A stretch of DNA of 20,719 bases from UBA9732 sp031935845. GTDB taxonomy: Bacteria; Spirochaetota; Spirochaetia; Sphaerochaetales; Sphaerochaetaceae. The stretch lies in the NCBI GenBank assembly GCA_031935845.1, contig JAJBWA010000110.1:1-20719 (forward strand), in the 5' to 3' direction. A program made the position numbers and the translations under genes. This document shows positions 1 through 7,613 of the stretch, one piece after another (position 1 is the stretch's first letter; each line of letters starts with the position of its first letter). The notes below the pieces were generated by a model that was given only the letters and a program-made list of their open reading frames with translations, had not been told where the DNA came from and made no database searches.

Positions 1-32
1 TATCAGAATCAAGGCTAATGGTTGCCAAGAAC

Positions 33-105
33 AACCTTTTGCTCAAAAAACCAATGAAAAGGTTACAAACTATAACTTTTCAACTCAAAAATGAATGAAA
101 AAGTT
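33..105. repeat. Two tandem imperfect palindromic 32-bp units
   Basis: Unit 1 (33-64) has perfect 8-bp arms AACCTTTT and AAAAGGTT. Unit 2 (74-105) has arms AACTTTTCA and TGAAAAAGTT, which pair with one bulged A; flanking TAT and ATA extend the stem to 71-108. The two units also resemble each other in direct orientation, sharing AAC(C/T)TTTT, then CTCAAAAA, AATGAAAA and GTT, with 9 bp between them. They lie just beyond the 3' end of the minus-strand cation transporter gene. They could be a tandem weak terminator or a dispersed palindromic repeat. The neighbouring gene to the left is outside the window. Confidence 0.6.
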
Positions 106-140
106 ATAGATGCACAGGTGCCTAGACAAATCACGGGTTG

Positions 141-1286
141 TCAATCCGACAGGTCAACGTCGGGGGTGACGGTAACGGTGAAGCCGGGGTATGCCTTGAG
201 GACCTCGGCGGTGACTTCCGCAATGCCTTCCTGAGGATTCTTGTCAAAGCTGAAGACAACGTCGAAGCGCATGGTCTTTGCCTCCGGGTCGGTGTGGAAG
301 CCGTGCATCTGGAGTGCCCATTCGTGGGCCATCACCATCTCCTGCACCTTGTTGCGGATGCGCGCAGCTTCATCGTCCTTGGTGTTGTGGGAATAGACCC
401 CTACTCCAGTCAGGACCACGCCGGTGCCGACATAGACCTTTTCCTGGATGCGGCGTGTGATGACATCCACCTGGTCAACCGTGAGGGTGTCGTCCAGTTC
501 CACATGGAGGGATGCATAGTTCTTGTCCGGACCGTAGTTGTTCACGAACAGGTCATAGGCGCCGTAGACTTCAGGCTCCTGGCACGCGATTTCCTTGATC
601 TTCCTGGACAGCTCGGCGTCCGCCCTCTTGCCAAGGATGTCGTCCAGAGTGTCACGCAGGAGTTCTATACCGGACTTGATGATGAAGCCGGAAATAATGA
701 CTCCGACGTAGGCTTCCAGAGAGACCTTGAAGATCATGAAGATGAGCGCGGAAACGAATACCGAGAACGACAGGATGGCGTCGAAGGAGGCATCGGTTCC
801 GGAGGCAATCAGGGCCGTCGAGTTCACTTTCTTTCCCTGTTTCTTGAAGTAAGCTCCAAGAAGTATCTTGACCACAACGGCGGATCCGATGATCACCAGG
901 GACAGCACGGAATAATCGGCAGTCTCGGGATGGATTATCTTCTTCACCGATTCCACTGCGGCCTTGGCACCGGCATAGAGCACGATGAACGATATTATCA
1001 GTGCGCTCATGTACTCTATCCTGCCGTGCCCCAGCGGATGGTTGCGGTCCGGCTTGCGGACTGAGAGCTTTGCACCCACTATGGTGATCAGGGACGACAG
1101 CGCATCCGAAAGGTTGTTCACAGCATCAAGGATGACTGCAATGGAATTGGACATAACGCCAACAAAGGCCTTGAAGCCGGCAAGGAAGACATTGGCCACG
1201 ATTCCGGTGATGCTGGTACGGACTATCACCCTGTCACGGCTGAAGATCATGTCTTTTGTTTTCTTAGAAGAATCTGTCTTTTCCAT
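141..1286 (-). CDS. Cation diffusion facilitator (CDF) family transporter with two C-terminal domains
   Basis: This is a 381-aa inner-membrane antiporter of the CDF family, which exports divalent metal ions in exchange for protons. The membrane part spans about residues 20-210. TM2 carries N57-x3-D61 and TM5 carries D165-x3-D169, the positions of the intramembrane metal site. The family motif HPLGHGRIEY follows TM2 at 83-92. The usual family length is about 300 aa. Here the first cytoplasmic ferredoxin-like domain (about 215-285) is followed by a second stretch of similar layout (about 290-381) ending in PDVDLSD. The metal cannot be assigned, because the TM2 site has Asn where well-studied zinc carriers have His or Asp. 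The start has no Shine-Dalgarno, and a -10-like box sits 7 nt before it. The gene is divergent from the ABC-2 exporter operon. Confidence 0.93.
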   Translation of the reverse strand: MEKTDSSKKTKDMIFSRDRVIVRTSITGIVANVFLAGFKAFVGVMSNSIAVILDAVNNLSDALSSLITIVGAKLSVRKPDRNHPLGHGRIEYMSALIISFIVLYAGAKAAVESVKKIIHPETADYSVLSLVIIGSAVVVKILLGAYFKKQGKKVNSTALIASGTDASFDAILSFSVFVSALIFMIFKVSLEAYVGVIISGFIIKSGIELLRDTLDDILGKRADAELSRKIKEIACQEPEVYGAYDLFVNNYGPDKNYASLHVELDDTLTVDQVDVITRRIQEKVYVGTGVVLTGVGVYSHNTKDDEAARIRNKVQEMVMAHEWALQMHGFHTDPEAKTMRFDVVFSFDKNPQEGIAEVTAEVLKAYPGFTVTVTPDVDLSD

Positions 1287-1293
1287 AACAGAT

Positions 1294-1322
1294 AATATAA
1301 GCCCAGACGGGGCATAGGAAAA
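1294..1322 (-). promoter_or_regulatory. Candidate promoter of the CDF transporter gene
   Basis: Read on the minus strand: -35 TTTTCC (1317-1322), 17-bp spacer, -10 TATATT (1294-1299, one mismatch to consensus). Only 7 nt separate the -10 from the ATG, so transcription would start at or next to the start codon. The spacer contains a GC-rich inverted repeat, GCCC (1301-1304) and GGGC (1310-1313), that could be an operator. The -35 is weak. Confidence 0.4.
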
Positions 1323-1338
1323 GGAAAAAGCGGGTCAA

Positions 1339-1367
1339 TTGTCCAAAAACCCTTAATATTGTATCCT
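1339..1367 (+). promoter_or_regulatory. Candidate promoter of the ABC-2 exporter operon
   Basis: TTGTCC (1339-1344), 17-bp spacer, TATCCT (1362-1367). Each box matches 4 of 6 consensus bases. It lies 36 bp upstream of the ATG at 1404. The spacer also holds TAATAT, which is too close to the -35 to be its partner. Confidence 0.35.
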
Positions 1368-1403
1368 GTGTGCGGTGTCCCGAGACACCCAGGAGGGAAA
1401 ACA

Positions 1404-2126
1404 ATGCTCAGCATTTCTCATCTCACCAAGAAATACGGTGACAAACTCGCAGTTGACGATCTCAGTCTGGAAATCAACAGCGGGGAGATCTACGGTTTCA
1501 TCGGCCACAACGGAGCCGGTAAGACAACCACGATCAAGGCAGTCGTGGGCATACTGGGATTCGAGAACGGGGAAATCTCGATTGACGGAATCTCCATCAA
1601 GGACGATCCCATAGCCTGCAAGAAAAAGATAGCCTATATCCCGGACAACCCCGATCTTTTCGACTATATGTCCGGAATCAAATACCTCAACTTCATTGCA
1701 GACGTGTTCGGCGTCAGCGCAGAGGACAGGCAGGAGCGCATCCGCAAGTATGCCGATGCATTCGAGCTCACCGATGATCTGGCCCAGCCGATCAACGCCT
1801 ACTCGCACGGAATGAAGCAGAAGCTGGCCATCATCTCCGCATGGATCCACCAGCCCAGGCTCATCATCATGGACGAGCCCTTTGTCGGTCTCGACCCCAA
1901 GGCAGCCCACATCCTCAAGCAGATGATGAGGGAGCTGTGTGACGACGGTGGAGCAATCTTCTTCTCCACACACGTCCTGGAAGTGGCGGAGAAACTCTGC
2001 GACAAGGTCGCCATCATCAAGAACGGAAAGCTCATCAAGTCCGGCACCATGGAAGAGGTCAAGGGAGACTCCTCTCTCGAGAACGTGTTCCTGGAGTTGG
2101 AGGAAGAAAAGGAACCGGAGGTCTGA
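1404..2126 (+). CDS. ABC-2 type exporter, ATP-binding protein
   Basis: A 240-aa cytoplasmic nucleotide-binding subunit that would power the membrane protein encoded next to it. It has Walker A GHNGAGKT (34-41), a signature in the variant form YSHGMKQK (133-140) that is typical of ATPases paired with ABC-2 permeases, Walker B LIIMDEP (153-159), a D-loop GLDP and the switch histidine H190. The start at 1404 is chosen because AGGAGGG at 1391-1397 lies 6 nt before it and the alignable sequence begins there; a start 15 codons upstream (1359) has no such support. The permease gene begins 2 nt after the stop. The substrate is unknown; the family includes lipid, drug and peptide exporters. The acidic tail is unremarkable. 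Confidence 0.93.
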   Translation: MLSISHLTKKYGDKLAVDDLSLEINSGEIYGFIGHNGAGKTTTIKAVVGILGFENGEISIDGISIKDDPIACKKKIAYIPDNPDLFDYMSGIKYLNFIADVFGVSAEDRQERIRKYADAFELTDDLAQPINAYSHGMKQKLAIISAWIHQPRLIIMDEPFVGLDPKAAHILKQMMRELCDDGGAIFFSTHVLEVAEKLCDKVAIIKNGKLIKSGTMEEVKGDSSLENVFLELEEEKEPEV

Positions 2127-2128
2127 AC

Positions 2129-3727
2129 ATGCTCAAGACACTGTTGAAGAAGCAGATGCTTGAGATCAACAGAAGCTTCTTCTATGACGCAAGAAAAGGA
2201 AGGAACAGGACAAAGAAAGGCGTCATCCTCTACGTATCCTTCTATATCCTTCTCATGGTCGGATATCTGGGCGTCCTGTTCGGATTCCTGGCACATGCAC
2301 TGGCCGCACCTCTGGTCGAAGTAGGCATGGGCTGGCTCTATTTCCTGATCATGGGCGGAATCGCCGTCGTACTCGGAATATTCGGAAGCGTGTTCAGCAC
2401 CTACTCTTCCCTCTATATGTCCAAGGACAACGACCTGCTGCTGTCCATGCCTATCCCCATCAGGTACATCCTGATCTCTAGGCTGATGGGAGTGTTTCTC
2501 ACGGGCCTGATGTATTCGGCCGTGGTGCTCATCCCCACGTTCATCATGTATGTCATTGCCGCCCCGTTCAGCGTGGGCAGCATCGTGGGACCGCTTGTAT
2601 TCTCCATCGATGTCGTACTTCTCGTCTTCATCCTCTCGGTTGCACTGGGCTGGGTGGTGGCCAAGATAAGCGCAAAGATGAAGAACAAGAGCCTGATGAC
2701 AACCATCATCGCACTGATCGGATTCGGACTGTACTATGTGGTGTACTTCAAGCTGTACGGCACGATCCAGCAGTTCATCATGAACATCCAGCAGGCAGAT
2801 ATCGATGTAAGCGGCGCAATGTCCATACTGTACAACATAGGCCTTGCAGGCTGCGGAAAGGCAGTCCCCATGCTGGCAGTGACCGCCGCAGTGATCCTAG
2901 TCCTGGTCGGGGTGTATGTACTGCTCTCCAAGACCTTCATCAAGATCGTCACCACAAAGACCGGCGTTGCAAAAATCAAATACAGGGAAACCAAGGCAAA
3001 GCAGCGGGGAATCGGAAAAGCCCTGCTGTTCAAGGAGATGAAGCGCATCACCTCAAGCTCCACAATCATGCTGAACTGCCTCCTGAGCTGCCTGATCATG
3101 GTGGTGGCAGCGGTTGCGCTGCTCATCAAGGGCGGGAACCTGTATGCCCTCTTTTCTGCGAATGTTCCGGCAATCCTGGATGCCCTTCCCCTCTACTTGT
3201 TCGGTGCCATAGCTACGTTGGCCTCGATGATTTATCTCACTTCATTCTCCGTGTCGCTTGAAGGAAGCAGCATCTGGATCCTGAAGACACTGCCGGTCTC
3301 CAGCATGCAGATACTCAGCATCAAGAGGTGGACCAACGTGCTCCTGTCGGCTCCGGTTTCCCTTCTGATGCTGCTCAGCGCCGCTATTGTGATGCACATG
3401 GCAGTGGCTGACACACTGATCGTGGTATTGCTTACGGTCATGGCATGTTTCATCCAGGCGGATTTCGGACTGTTCCTGGACCTGAAGAGAACCAACCTCC
3501 GCTGGACCAACGAGACCGCTCTGGTCAAGCAGGGTCTGAACCCGTTCCTCGACATGCTCCTGGGATGGGTCGAGGCCGGACTGATAATCGTTTCCGGAAT
3601 ATTCCTTGCCCCGGCAATCGGAACCAGGGTTGTCCTGTTCATCTGGGTTGCTTTCCTGGCAATCATACTTGTCCTTGAGGAACTGTGGCTCAGGAAGAAA
3701 GGAACCGTGGTATTCGAAAACCTCTGA
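2129..3727 (+). CDS. ABC-2 type exporter, membrane permease
   Basis: A 532-aa polytopic inner-membrane protein, the presumed transmembrane partner of the ATPase immediately upstream, with which it is probably translationally coupled (2-nt gap). A basic, cytoplasmic-looking N-terminus (residues 1-31) is followed by hydrophobic segments starting about 33-55 and 68-90. Next comes the motif SKDNDLLLSMPIP (98-110), characteristic of bacterial ABC-2 exporter permeases. More membrane spans follow at about 120-145, 150-180, 190-210 and 250-270. A second, similar half covers about residues 330-525. The length suits a permease holding both halves in one chain. Substrate and direction are inferred from the family only. 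An intrinsic terminator follows 21 nt after the stop. Confidence 0.88.
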   Translation: MLKTLLKKQMLEINRSFFYDARKGRNRTKKGVILYVSFYILLMVGYLGVLFGFLAHALAAPLVEVGMGWLYFLIMGGIAVVLGIFGSVFSTYSSLYMSKDNDLLLSMPIPIRYILISRLMGVFLTGLMYSAVVLIPTFIMYVIAAPFSVGSIVGPLVFSIDVVLLVFILSVALGWVVAKISAKMKNKSLMTTIIALIGFGLYYVVYFKLYGTIQQFIMNIQQADIDVSGAMSILYNIGLAGCGKAVPMLAVTAAVILVLVGVYVLLSKTFIKIVTTKTGVAKIKYRETKAKQRGIGKALLFKEMKRITSSSTIMLNCLLSCLIMVVAAVALLIKGGNLYALFSANVPAILDALPLYLFGAIATLASMIYLTSFSVSLEGSSIWILKTLPVSSMQILSIKRWTNVLLSAPVSLLMLLSAAIVMHMAVADTLIVVLLTVMACFIQADFGLFLDLKRTNLRWTNETALVKQGLNPFLDMLLGWVEAGLIIVSGIFLAPAIGTRVVLFIWVAFLAIILVLEELWLRKKGTVVFENL

Positions 3728-3747
3728 TCGTATCAGGTATTTCAGAC

Positions 3748-3774
3748 GGCAGCCGGCGACGGCTGCCTTTTTTG
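3748..3774 (+). terminator. Intrinsic terminator after the ABC-2 exporter operon
   Basis: An 8-bp GC-rich stem GGCAGCCG (3748-3755) and CGGCTGCC (3760-3767) closes on a GCGA tetraloop of the GNRA type. Six T follow (3768-3773), then GTCT. Confidence 0.92.
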
Positions 3775-3866
3775 TCTAAAAGGACAATAATCTGATTCTG
3801 CCATTTGTCATAAACGGCCACCATACATCAAATATCGCACACAAGTCTCAAAATATGTCATTTTCC

Positions 3867-3886
3867 ATTTGTTTTATCAGACAAAT
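3867..3886. promoter_or_regulatory. Inverted repeat just upstream of the importer promoter
   Basis: ATTTGT (3867-3872) and ACAAAT (3881-3886) are separated by 8 bp and end 3 bp before the -35 box at 3890. A related ATTTGTC followed by ATAAA occurs at 3803-3814, resembling the reverse complement of the 3' part of this repeat. The position suits an activator or repressor site, but nothing identifies the regulator. Confidence 0.35.
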
Positions 3887-3889
3887 CAA

Positions 3890-3918
3890 TTGACCAAATC
3901 CGGCTTTTTTTCTATAAG
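3890..3918 (+). promoter_or_regulatory. Strong candidate promoter of the three-gene ABC importer operon
   Basis: TTGACC (3890-3895), 17-bp spacer, TATAAG (3913-3918). Each box matches 5 of 6 consensus bases with ideal spacing. Transcription would start near 3925, leaving a leader of about 35 nt with AAGGAG at 3945-3950. No room remains for a riboswitch or T-box between the promoter and the gene. Confidence 0.75.
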
Positions 3919-3959
3919 GACGTAAGCTTTTGAAAACACTTGGGAAGGAGAACAAGTAT

Positions 3960-4931
3960 ATGAAGAAAACACTCATCATCTGTCTGGCACTGATCATGTG
4001 CCTCACCTGTTCAACGGTATTCGCCGGAGGCTCATCTGAGAAAGCCGCCAAGACAACATACAACGTGGGAATCTGCCAGTTCGTACAGCATGTCGCACTG
4101 GATGCAGCCACCCAGGGCTTTGAGGATGCCATCATCGAGGCTCTCGGAAAGGACAACGTGAAGTTCAACTACCAGAACGCATCGGCTGACATGGCAACAG
4201 TCACAACCATCATCAACAGCCTGGTGTCCGACAAGGTCGACCTTATCCTTGCCAACGCAACTCCCCCGCTCCAGTCTGCCGCTTCGGCAACCGACACGAT
4301 TCCCATTCTGGGAACATCCATCACCGACTACGCCACGGCTCTGGGCATGCCGCTCGACGGCACAGGAGCAACCGGAATCAACGTTTCCGGAGCTTGCGAC
4401 CTCGCCCCGCTGGACAAGCAGGCAGATATGATCAAGGAGCTGTTCCCGAACGCAAAGACAGTCGGACTGCTCTACTGCTCGGCCGAAGCCAACTCGATCT
4501 ACCAGATCACCGAGATGGAGAAGTATCTCGACAAGCTCGGAATCAAGCACACCAGATATGCATTCACGGATTCGAATGATGTCGCTTCCGTAACACAGAG
4601 CGCATGCAGCGAATGTGACGTGATCTACATCCCCACCGACAACACCGCAGCTTCCTGCACCGAAGCCATCAGGAACGTCGTCGAGCCCGCAAAGGTGCCC
4701 GTAGTTGCAGGAGAGGAAGGAATCTGTTCCGGATGCGGAGTGGCAACACTCACAATCAGCTACTATGATCTCGGATACACGACCGGAAAGATGGCCGTCC
4801 AGATCCTGGCAAACGGAGCCGATGTCTCCAAGATGCCCATCGAGTATGCTGCAAACCCCATCAAGAAGTACAATGCAGAGCTCTGCAAGTCACTTGGCAT
4901 CAGCATTCCTTCTGACTACACTGCAATCTGA
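3960..4931 (+). CDS. ABC importer substrate-binding protein, TrpX / ABC_sub_bind family
   Basis: A 323-aa secreted solute-binding protein. Residues 1-22 form a signal peptide: KK, a hydrophobic core, then VFA before GG, suggesting signal peptidase I cleavage after A22. Cysteines at 14 and 17 do not fit a standard lipobox, although spirochaete lipoboxes are relaxed. The mature protein has the family opening NVGICQFVQHVALDAATQGF (35-54) and two periplasmic-binding lobes. Members are usually linked by context to tryptophan, tyrosine or other small-molecule uptake; nothing here fixes the ligand. The ATG at 3960 is preferred to a TTG at 3930 because AAGGAG lies 9 nt before it and the signal peptide starts there. 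It is the first gene of an operon with permease and ATPase, 20 nt before the next start. Confidence 0.9.
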   Translation: MKKTLIICLALIMCLTCSTVFAGGSSEKAAKTTYNVGICQFVQHVALDAATQGFEDAIIEALGKDNVKFNYQNASADMATVTTIINSLVSDKVDLILANATPPLQSAASATDTIPILGTSITDYATALGMPLDGTGATGINVSGACDLAPLDKQADMIKELFPNAKTVGLLYCSAEANSIYQITEMEKYLDKLGIKHTRYAFTDSNDVASVTQSACSECDVIYIPTDNTAASCTEAIRNVVEPAKVPVVAGEEGICSGCGVATLTISYYDLGYTTGKMAVQILANGADVSKMPIEYAANPIKKYNAELCKSLGISIPSDYTAI

Positions 4932-4951
4932 TTTAAGTTCGGAGGATTCAA

Positions 4952-5860
4952 GTGAACATCGGATCTCTGATCAGTGCGCTTCCGGGAGCCGTGGCCCAGG
5001 GTCTCATCTGGGGAATCATGGCAATCGGAGTGTATCTGACCTACAAAGTACTTGATATCGCAGACCTGACGGTAGACGGCACCATGGCCACAGGCGGTGC
5101 CGTCTGCGTCATGATGCTGCTCAACGGAGCCAACCTCTGGCTGGCGATTCTCTGCGCAGTCCTGGCCGGCATGATCGCCGGTCTGGTGACGGGAATCTTC
5201 CACACGGCCATGGGCATTCCCGCCATCCTGGCAGGTATCCTCACCCAGCTTTCCCTTTATTCCGTCAACCTGGCGATAATGGGATTCAAGGCCAACCAGG
5301 GAATCAACTTCAGGACCACACGCATCCTGATTTCTTCCAGGAACGTCAAGGTCATAGGCTTTGAGAACCCCATCTTCATAATGATCATCGTCACGGCACT
5401 GCTGATTGGCGTCCTGTACTGGTTCTTCGGCACGGAGCTCGGAGCATCGCTCAGGGCCACCGGCTCTAACGAGCACATGGCACGCGCCCAGGGCATCAAC
5501 GTGAACGTCTCAAAGATAATCGGACTGATGATCTCAAACGGCATAGTAGCCCTTTCTTCTGCACTGTATTCGCAATATCAGGGTGCCGTTGACGTCAACA
5601 TGGGACGCGGAGGAATCGTCATAGGCCTTGCCGCAGTCATAATAAGCTCCGTCATCTTCGGAAAGATCTTCCACAATTTTGCACTCAAGCTCATGGGAGT
5701 CTCCCTGGGTGCCGTGATCTACTACATCGTCATCCAGATAGTCCTCTGGATGGGTCTGAACACCAACATGCTCAAGCTTCTGTCAGCTCTGGTGGTCGCA
5801 GTGTTCCTTGCCATCCCCTACTGGAAGGGCAAGTTCACCAAAGGAGCCAGACATGCTTGA
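4952..5860 (+). CDS. ABC importer permease, TrpY-like
   Basis: A 302-aa polytopic inner-membrane permease of the uncharacterised family (COG4120 type) that partners TrpX-like binding proteins. It begins with a GTG at 4952, supported by GGAGG at 4941-4945, 6 nt upstream. About eight to ten hydrophobic segments run through the chain, for example about 12-32, 45-65, 65-85 and 88-110. Residues 33-44 (the VLDIADLTVDG motif) and the later SLRATGSNEHMARAQGIN segment are the family's typical conserved loops; the latter fits the cytoplasmic coupling region. The end overlaps the ATPase start by 8 nt, so the two are translationally coupled. The transported molecule is unknown. Confidence 0.9.
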   Translation: MNIGSLISALPGAVAQGLIWGIMAIGVYLTYKVLDIADLTVDGTMATGGAVCVMMLLNGANLWLAILCAVLAGMIAGLVTGIFHTAMGIPAILAGILTQLSLYSVNLAIMGFKANQGINFRTTRILISSRNVKVIGFENPIFIMIIVTALLIGVLYWFFGTELGASLRATGSNEHMARAQGINVNVSKIIGLMISNGIVALSSALYSQYQGAVDVNMGRGGIVIGLAAVIISSVIFGKIFHNFALKLMGVSLGAVIYYIVIQIVLWMGLNTNMLKLLSALVVAVFLAIPYWKGKFTKGARHA

Positions 5861-6644
5861 CCTGATCAACATTTCCAAGACGTTCAATCCCAACACCATA
5901 AACCAGAAGGTGGCCCTTGACGGAGTATCGCTTCATCTTGATGACGGAGACTTCGTCACAATGATCGGAAGCAACGGTGCAGGAAAGTCCACCCTGCTCA
6001 ACGCCATTGCAGGCGAATGGCCCGTGGACAGCGGAAGAATCATCATCGACGGCAACGACGTCACGGGTCTCAGCGAACACAAACGGGCCCTCTGGCTGGG
6101 CCGTGTCTTCCAGGATCCCAGGCTCGGAACCGCCGCAACCATGCAGATCATAGAGAACCTTGCACTTGCCAAGCGCCGCGGACAGAAACGCGGGCTGAAG
6201 ATCGGTGTCACCAAGGCGGAGAAAGACGAATACAGGGAACAGCTGGCCACATTGGGCCTGGGCCTTGAGGACCGTCTCACCGAGAAGGTCGGCCTGCTTT
6301 CCGGCGGCCAGCGTCAGGCCCTCACCCTTCTGATGGCCACGCTCAAGAAGCCCAAGCTGCTGCTCCTGGACGAGCACACTGCGGCCCTTGACCCGCGTAC
6401 CGCACAGAAGGTCCTGACTCTTTCAGACCAGATTGTCACGGAGAACAAACTGATGACCATGATGGTGACCCACAACATGAAGGATGCCATCCGCTACGGA
6501 AACAGGCTGATCATGATGAACGCAGGTCACATCATCCTTGACATAAAGGGAGAGGAAAAGCAGAAGCTGACTGTGACAGATCTCATGGAACAGTTCGTGA
6601 AGACAAGCGGAGAGGAACTCTCCGACCGTGCCCTGCTGTCATAG
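5853..6644 (+). CDS. ABC importer ATP-binding protein, TrpZ-like
   Basis: A 263-aa cytoplasmic ATPase of the importer. It has Walker A GSNGAGKS (39-46), Q-loop Q87 in VFQDPRLG, signature LSGGQ (149-153), Walker B LLLLD (169-173) followed by E174 and H175, and switch histidine H207 in VTHNMKDA. Having EH after the Walker B aspartate instead of EP is usual for this COG1101-type family. The start at 5853 lies inside the permease gene, with AAGGAG at 5841-5846, 6 nt upstream; an in-frame ATG at 5808 would extend it into unrelated permease-coding sequence. It is the last gene of the operon and is followed by a long-stem terminator. Confidence 0.93.
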   Translation: MLDLINISKTFNPNTINQKVALDGVSLHLDDGDFVTMIGSNGAGKSTLLNAIAGEWPVDSGRIIIDGNDVTGLSEHKRALWLGRVFQDPRLGTAATMQIIENLALAKRRGQKRGLKIGVTKAEKDEYREQLATLGLGLEDRLTEKVGLLSGGQRQALTLLMATLKKPKLLLLDEHTAALDPRTAQKVLTLSDQIVTENKLMTMMVTHNMKDAIRYGNRLIMMNAGHIILDIKGEEKQKLTVTDLMEQFVKTSGEELSDRALLS

Positions 6645-6687
6645 GCAATCGGATCATACGGACAGTAAATGTCTCTGTAATCGAAAT

Positions 6688-6735
6688 AAAAAATGTGTTT
6701 TTCAATGACTTTTCACTGAAAAACACATTTTTTTT
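6688..6735. terminator. Long-stem bidirectional intrinsic terminator
   Basis: A perfect 17-bp inverted repeat, 6688-6704 with 6717-6733, is rich in A and T with TGTG/CACA in the middle. The loop can add three more pairs (TGA/TCA) after one A-C mismatch. The arms provide a T run on either strand. It lies between the convergent ABC importer operon and purine nucleoside phosphorylase gene and probably ends both. Confidence 0.9.
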
Positions 6736-6760
6736 CGCCTATTTCCTAGACAGCCGGGAT

Positions 6761-7585
6761 TTACAGGGCTGCCACGATTCCCCTGATGAGTGCGGAGAAG
6801 CTGTTCTTGACCCTGAGTCCTGTCTCCAGGACCTCATCATGTCCCAGAGGCTGGTCCAGGATTCCCGCAGCCATGTTGGTCATGCAGCTGATTCCGATTG
6901 TCCTGAGTCCGCAGTGTGCGGCGGCAATCGCCTCAGGCACTGTCGACATACCTGCGGCATCGGCACCGAGGATCCTTGCAGCCCTGATTTCTGCCGGAGT
7001 CTCGAAGTTCGGACCTGCAAAGAACATGTACACTCCCTCCTTGAGGGGAATTCCGAGCTTCCCGGCTTCTTTCCTGACGATCTTCTGAAGATCGGGATCA
7101 TAGGCTCTGGACATATCGAAGAACCTGGATCCGAGTTCTTCCTCGTTGGGTCCGCGCGTCGGTGATTCAGGTGCAAGCTTGATGTGGTCCGTTATCATCA
7201 TCAGTGTACCCGGCTCCCAGTTCACGTTCACGCAGCCGGCGGCATTGGTCAGAATCAGATACTCGATTCCGAGCATCCTCATCACCTGGATGGGGAACAC
7301 CACCTGATCCATGCCGTAACCCTCATAGAAATGGAAGCGGCCCTGCATGCACAGGACGTTCTTGCCCTGTAGCTCTCCGATAACCATCCTTCCCGCATGT
7401 CCAGGAACCGTGGAAACCGGGAAATTCGGAATATCCCTGTAGCTTATCATGACGGGATTCTTTATCTCCTGTGCCATGTCTCCAAGTCCTGATCCAAGCA
7501 CAAGACCCACCTCTATGGGCATGCCCTTTGTCTGTTTCTCGATGTAAGCCTGGGCTTCCTTCAGTTTCTTCATCAGATTCTCCAT
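6761..7585 (-). CDS. punA: Purine nucleoside phosphorylase (trimeric type, inosine/guanosine)
   Basis: A 274-aa cytoplasmic enzyme that splits purine nucleosides with phosphate to give free base and ribose-1-phosphate. It belongs to the trimeric PNP family. Landmarks are GSGLG phosphate loop (31-35), PGHAG with H63, GRFHFYEGY with H85 (82-90), GPNFET with E195 (191-196), GMSTVPEA (212-219) and the base-binding TN at 236-237. This Asn is the residue linked to 6-oxopurine preference in the family. The start at 7585 has AGGAGGA right upstream (complement of about 7590-7597). It follows the DUF188 gene by 28 nt and is likely co-transcribed with it. The symbol is by family; pupG or deoD-like naming is also used. 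Confidence 0.93.
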   Translation of the reverse strand: MENLMKKLKEAQAYIEKQTKGMPIEVGLVLGSGLGDMAQEIKNPVMISYRDIPNFPVSTVPGHAGRMVIGELQGKNVLCMQGRFHFYEGYGMDQVVFPIQVMRMLGIEYLILTNAAGCVNVNWEPGTLMMITDHIKLAPESPTRGPNEEELGSRFFDMSRAYDPDLQKIVRKEAGKLGIPLKEGVYMFFAGPNFETPAEIRAARILGADAAGMSTVPEAIAAAHCGLRTIGISCMTNMAAGILDQPLGHDEVLETGLRVKNSFSALIRGIVAAL

Positions 7586-7613
7586 ATGTTTCCTCCTGTT
7601 TTCTATCTCTCCT

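Noticed and set aside
138..1064. A 308-codon open frame on the plus strand
   Set aside because: It is antisense to the well-supported CDF transporter. The translation is rich in His, Gly and Asp with no recognisable domain, as expected from the reverse of a codon-biased gene.
3919..3959. A T-box or riboswitch ahead of the TrpX-like operon
   Set aside because: The leader after the promoter is only about 35 nt, too short, and no T-box or aptamer sequence is seen.
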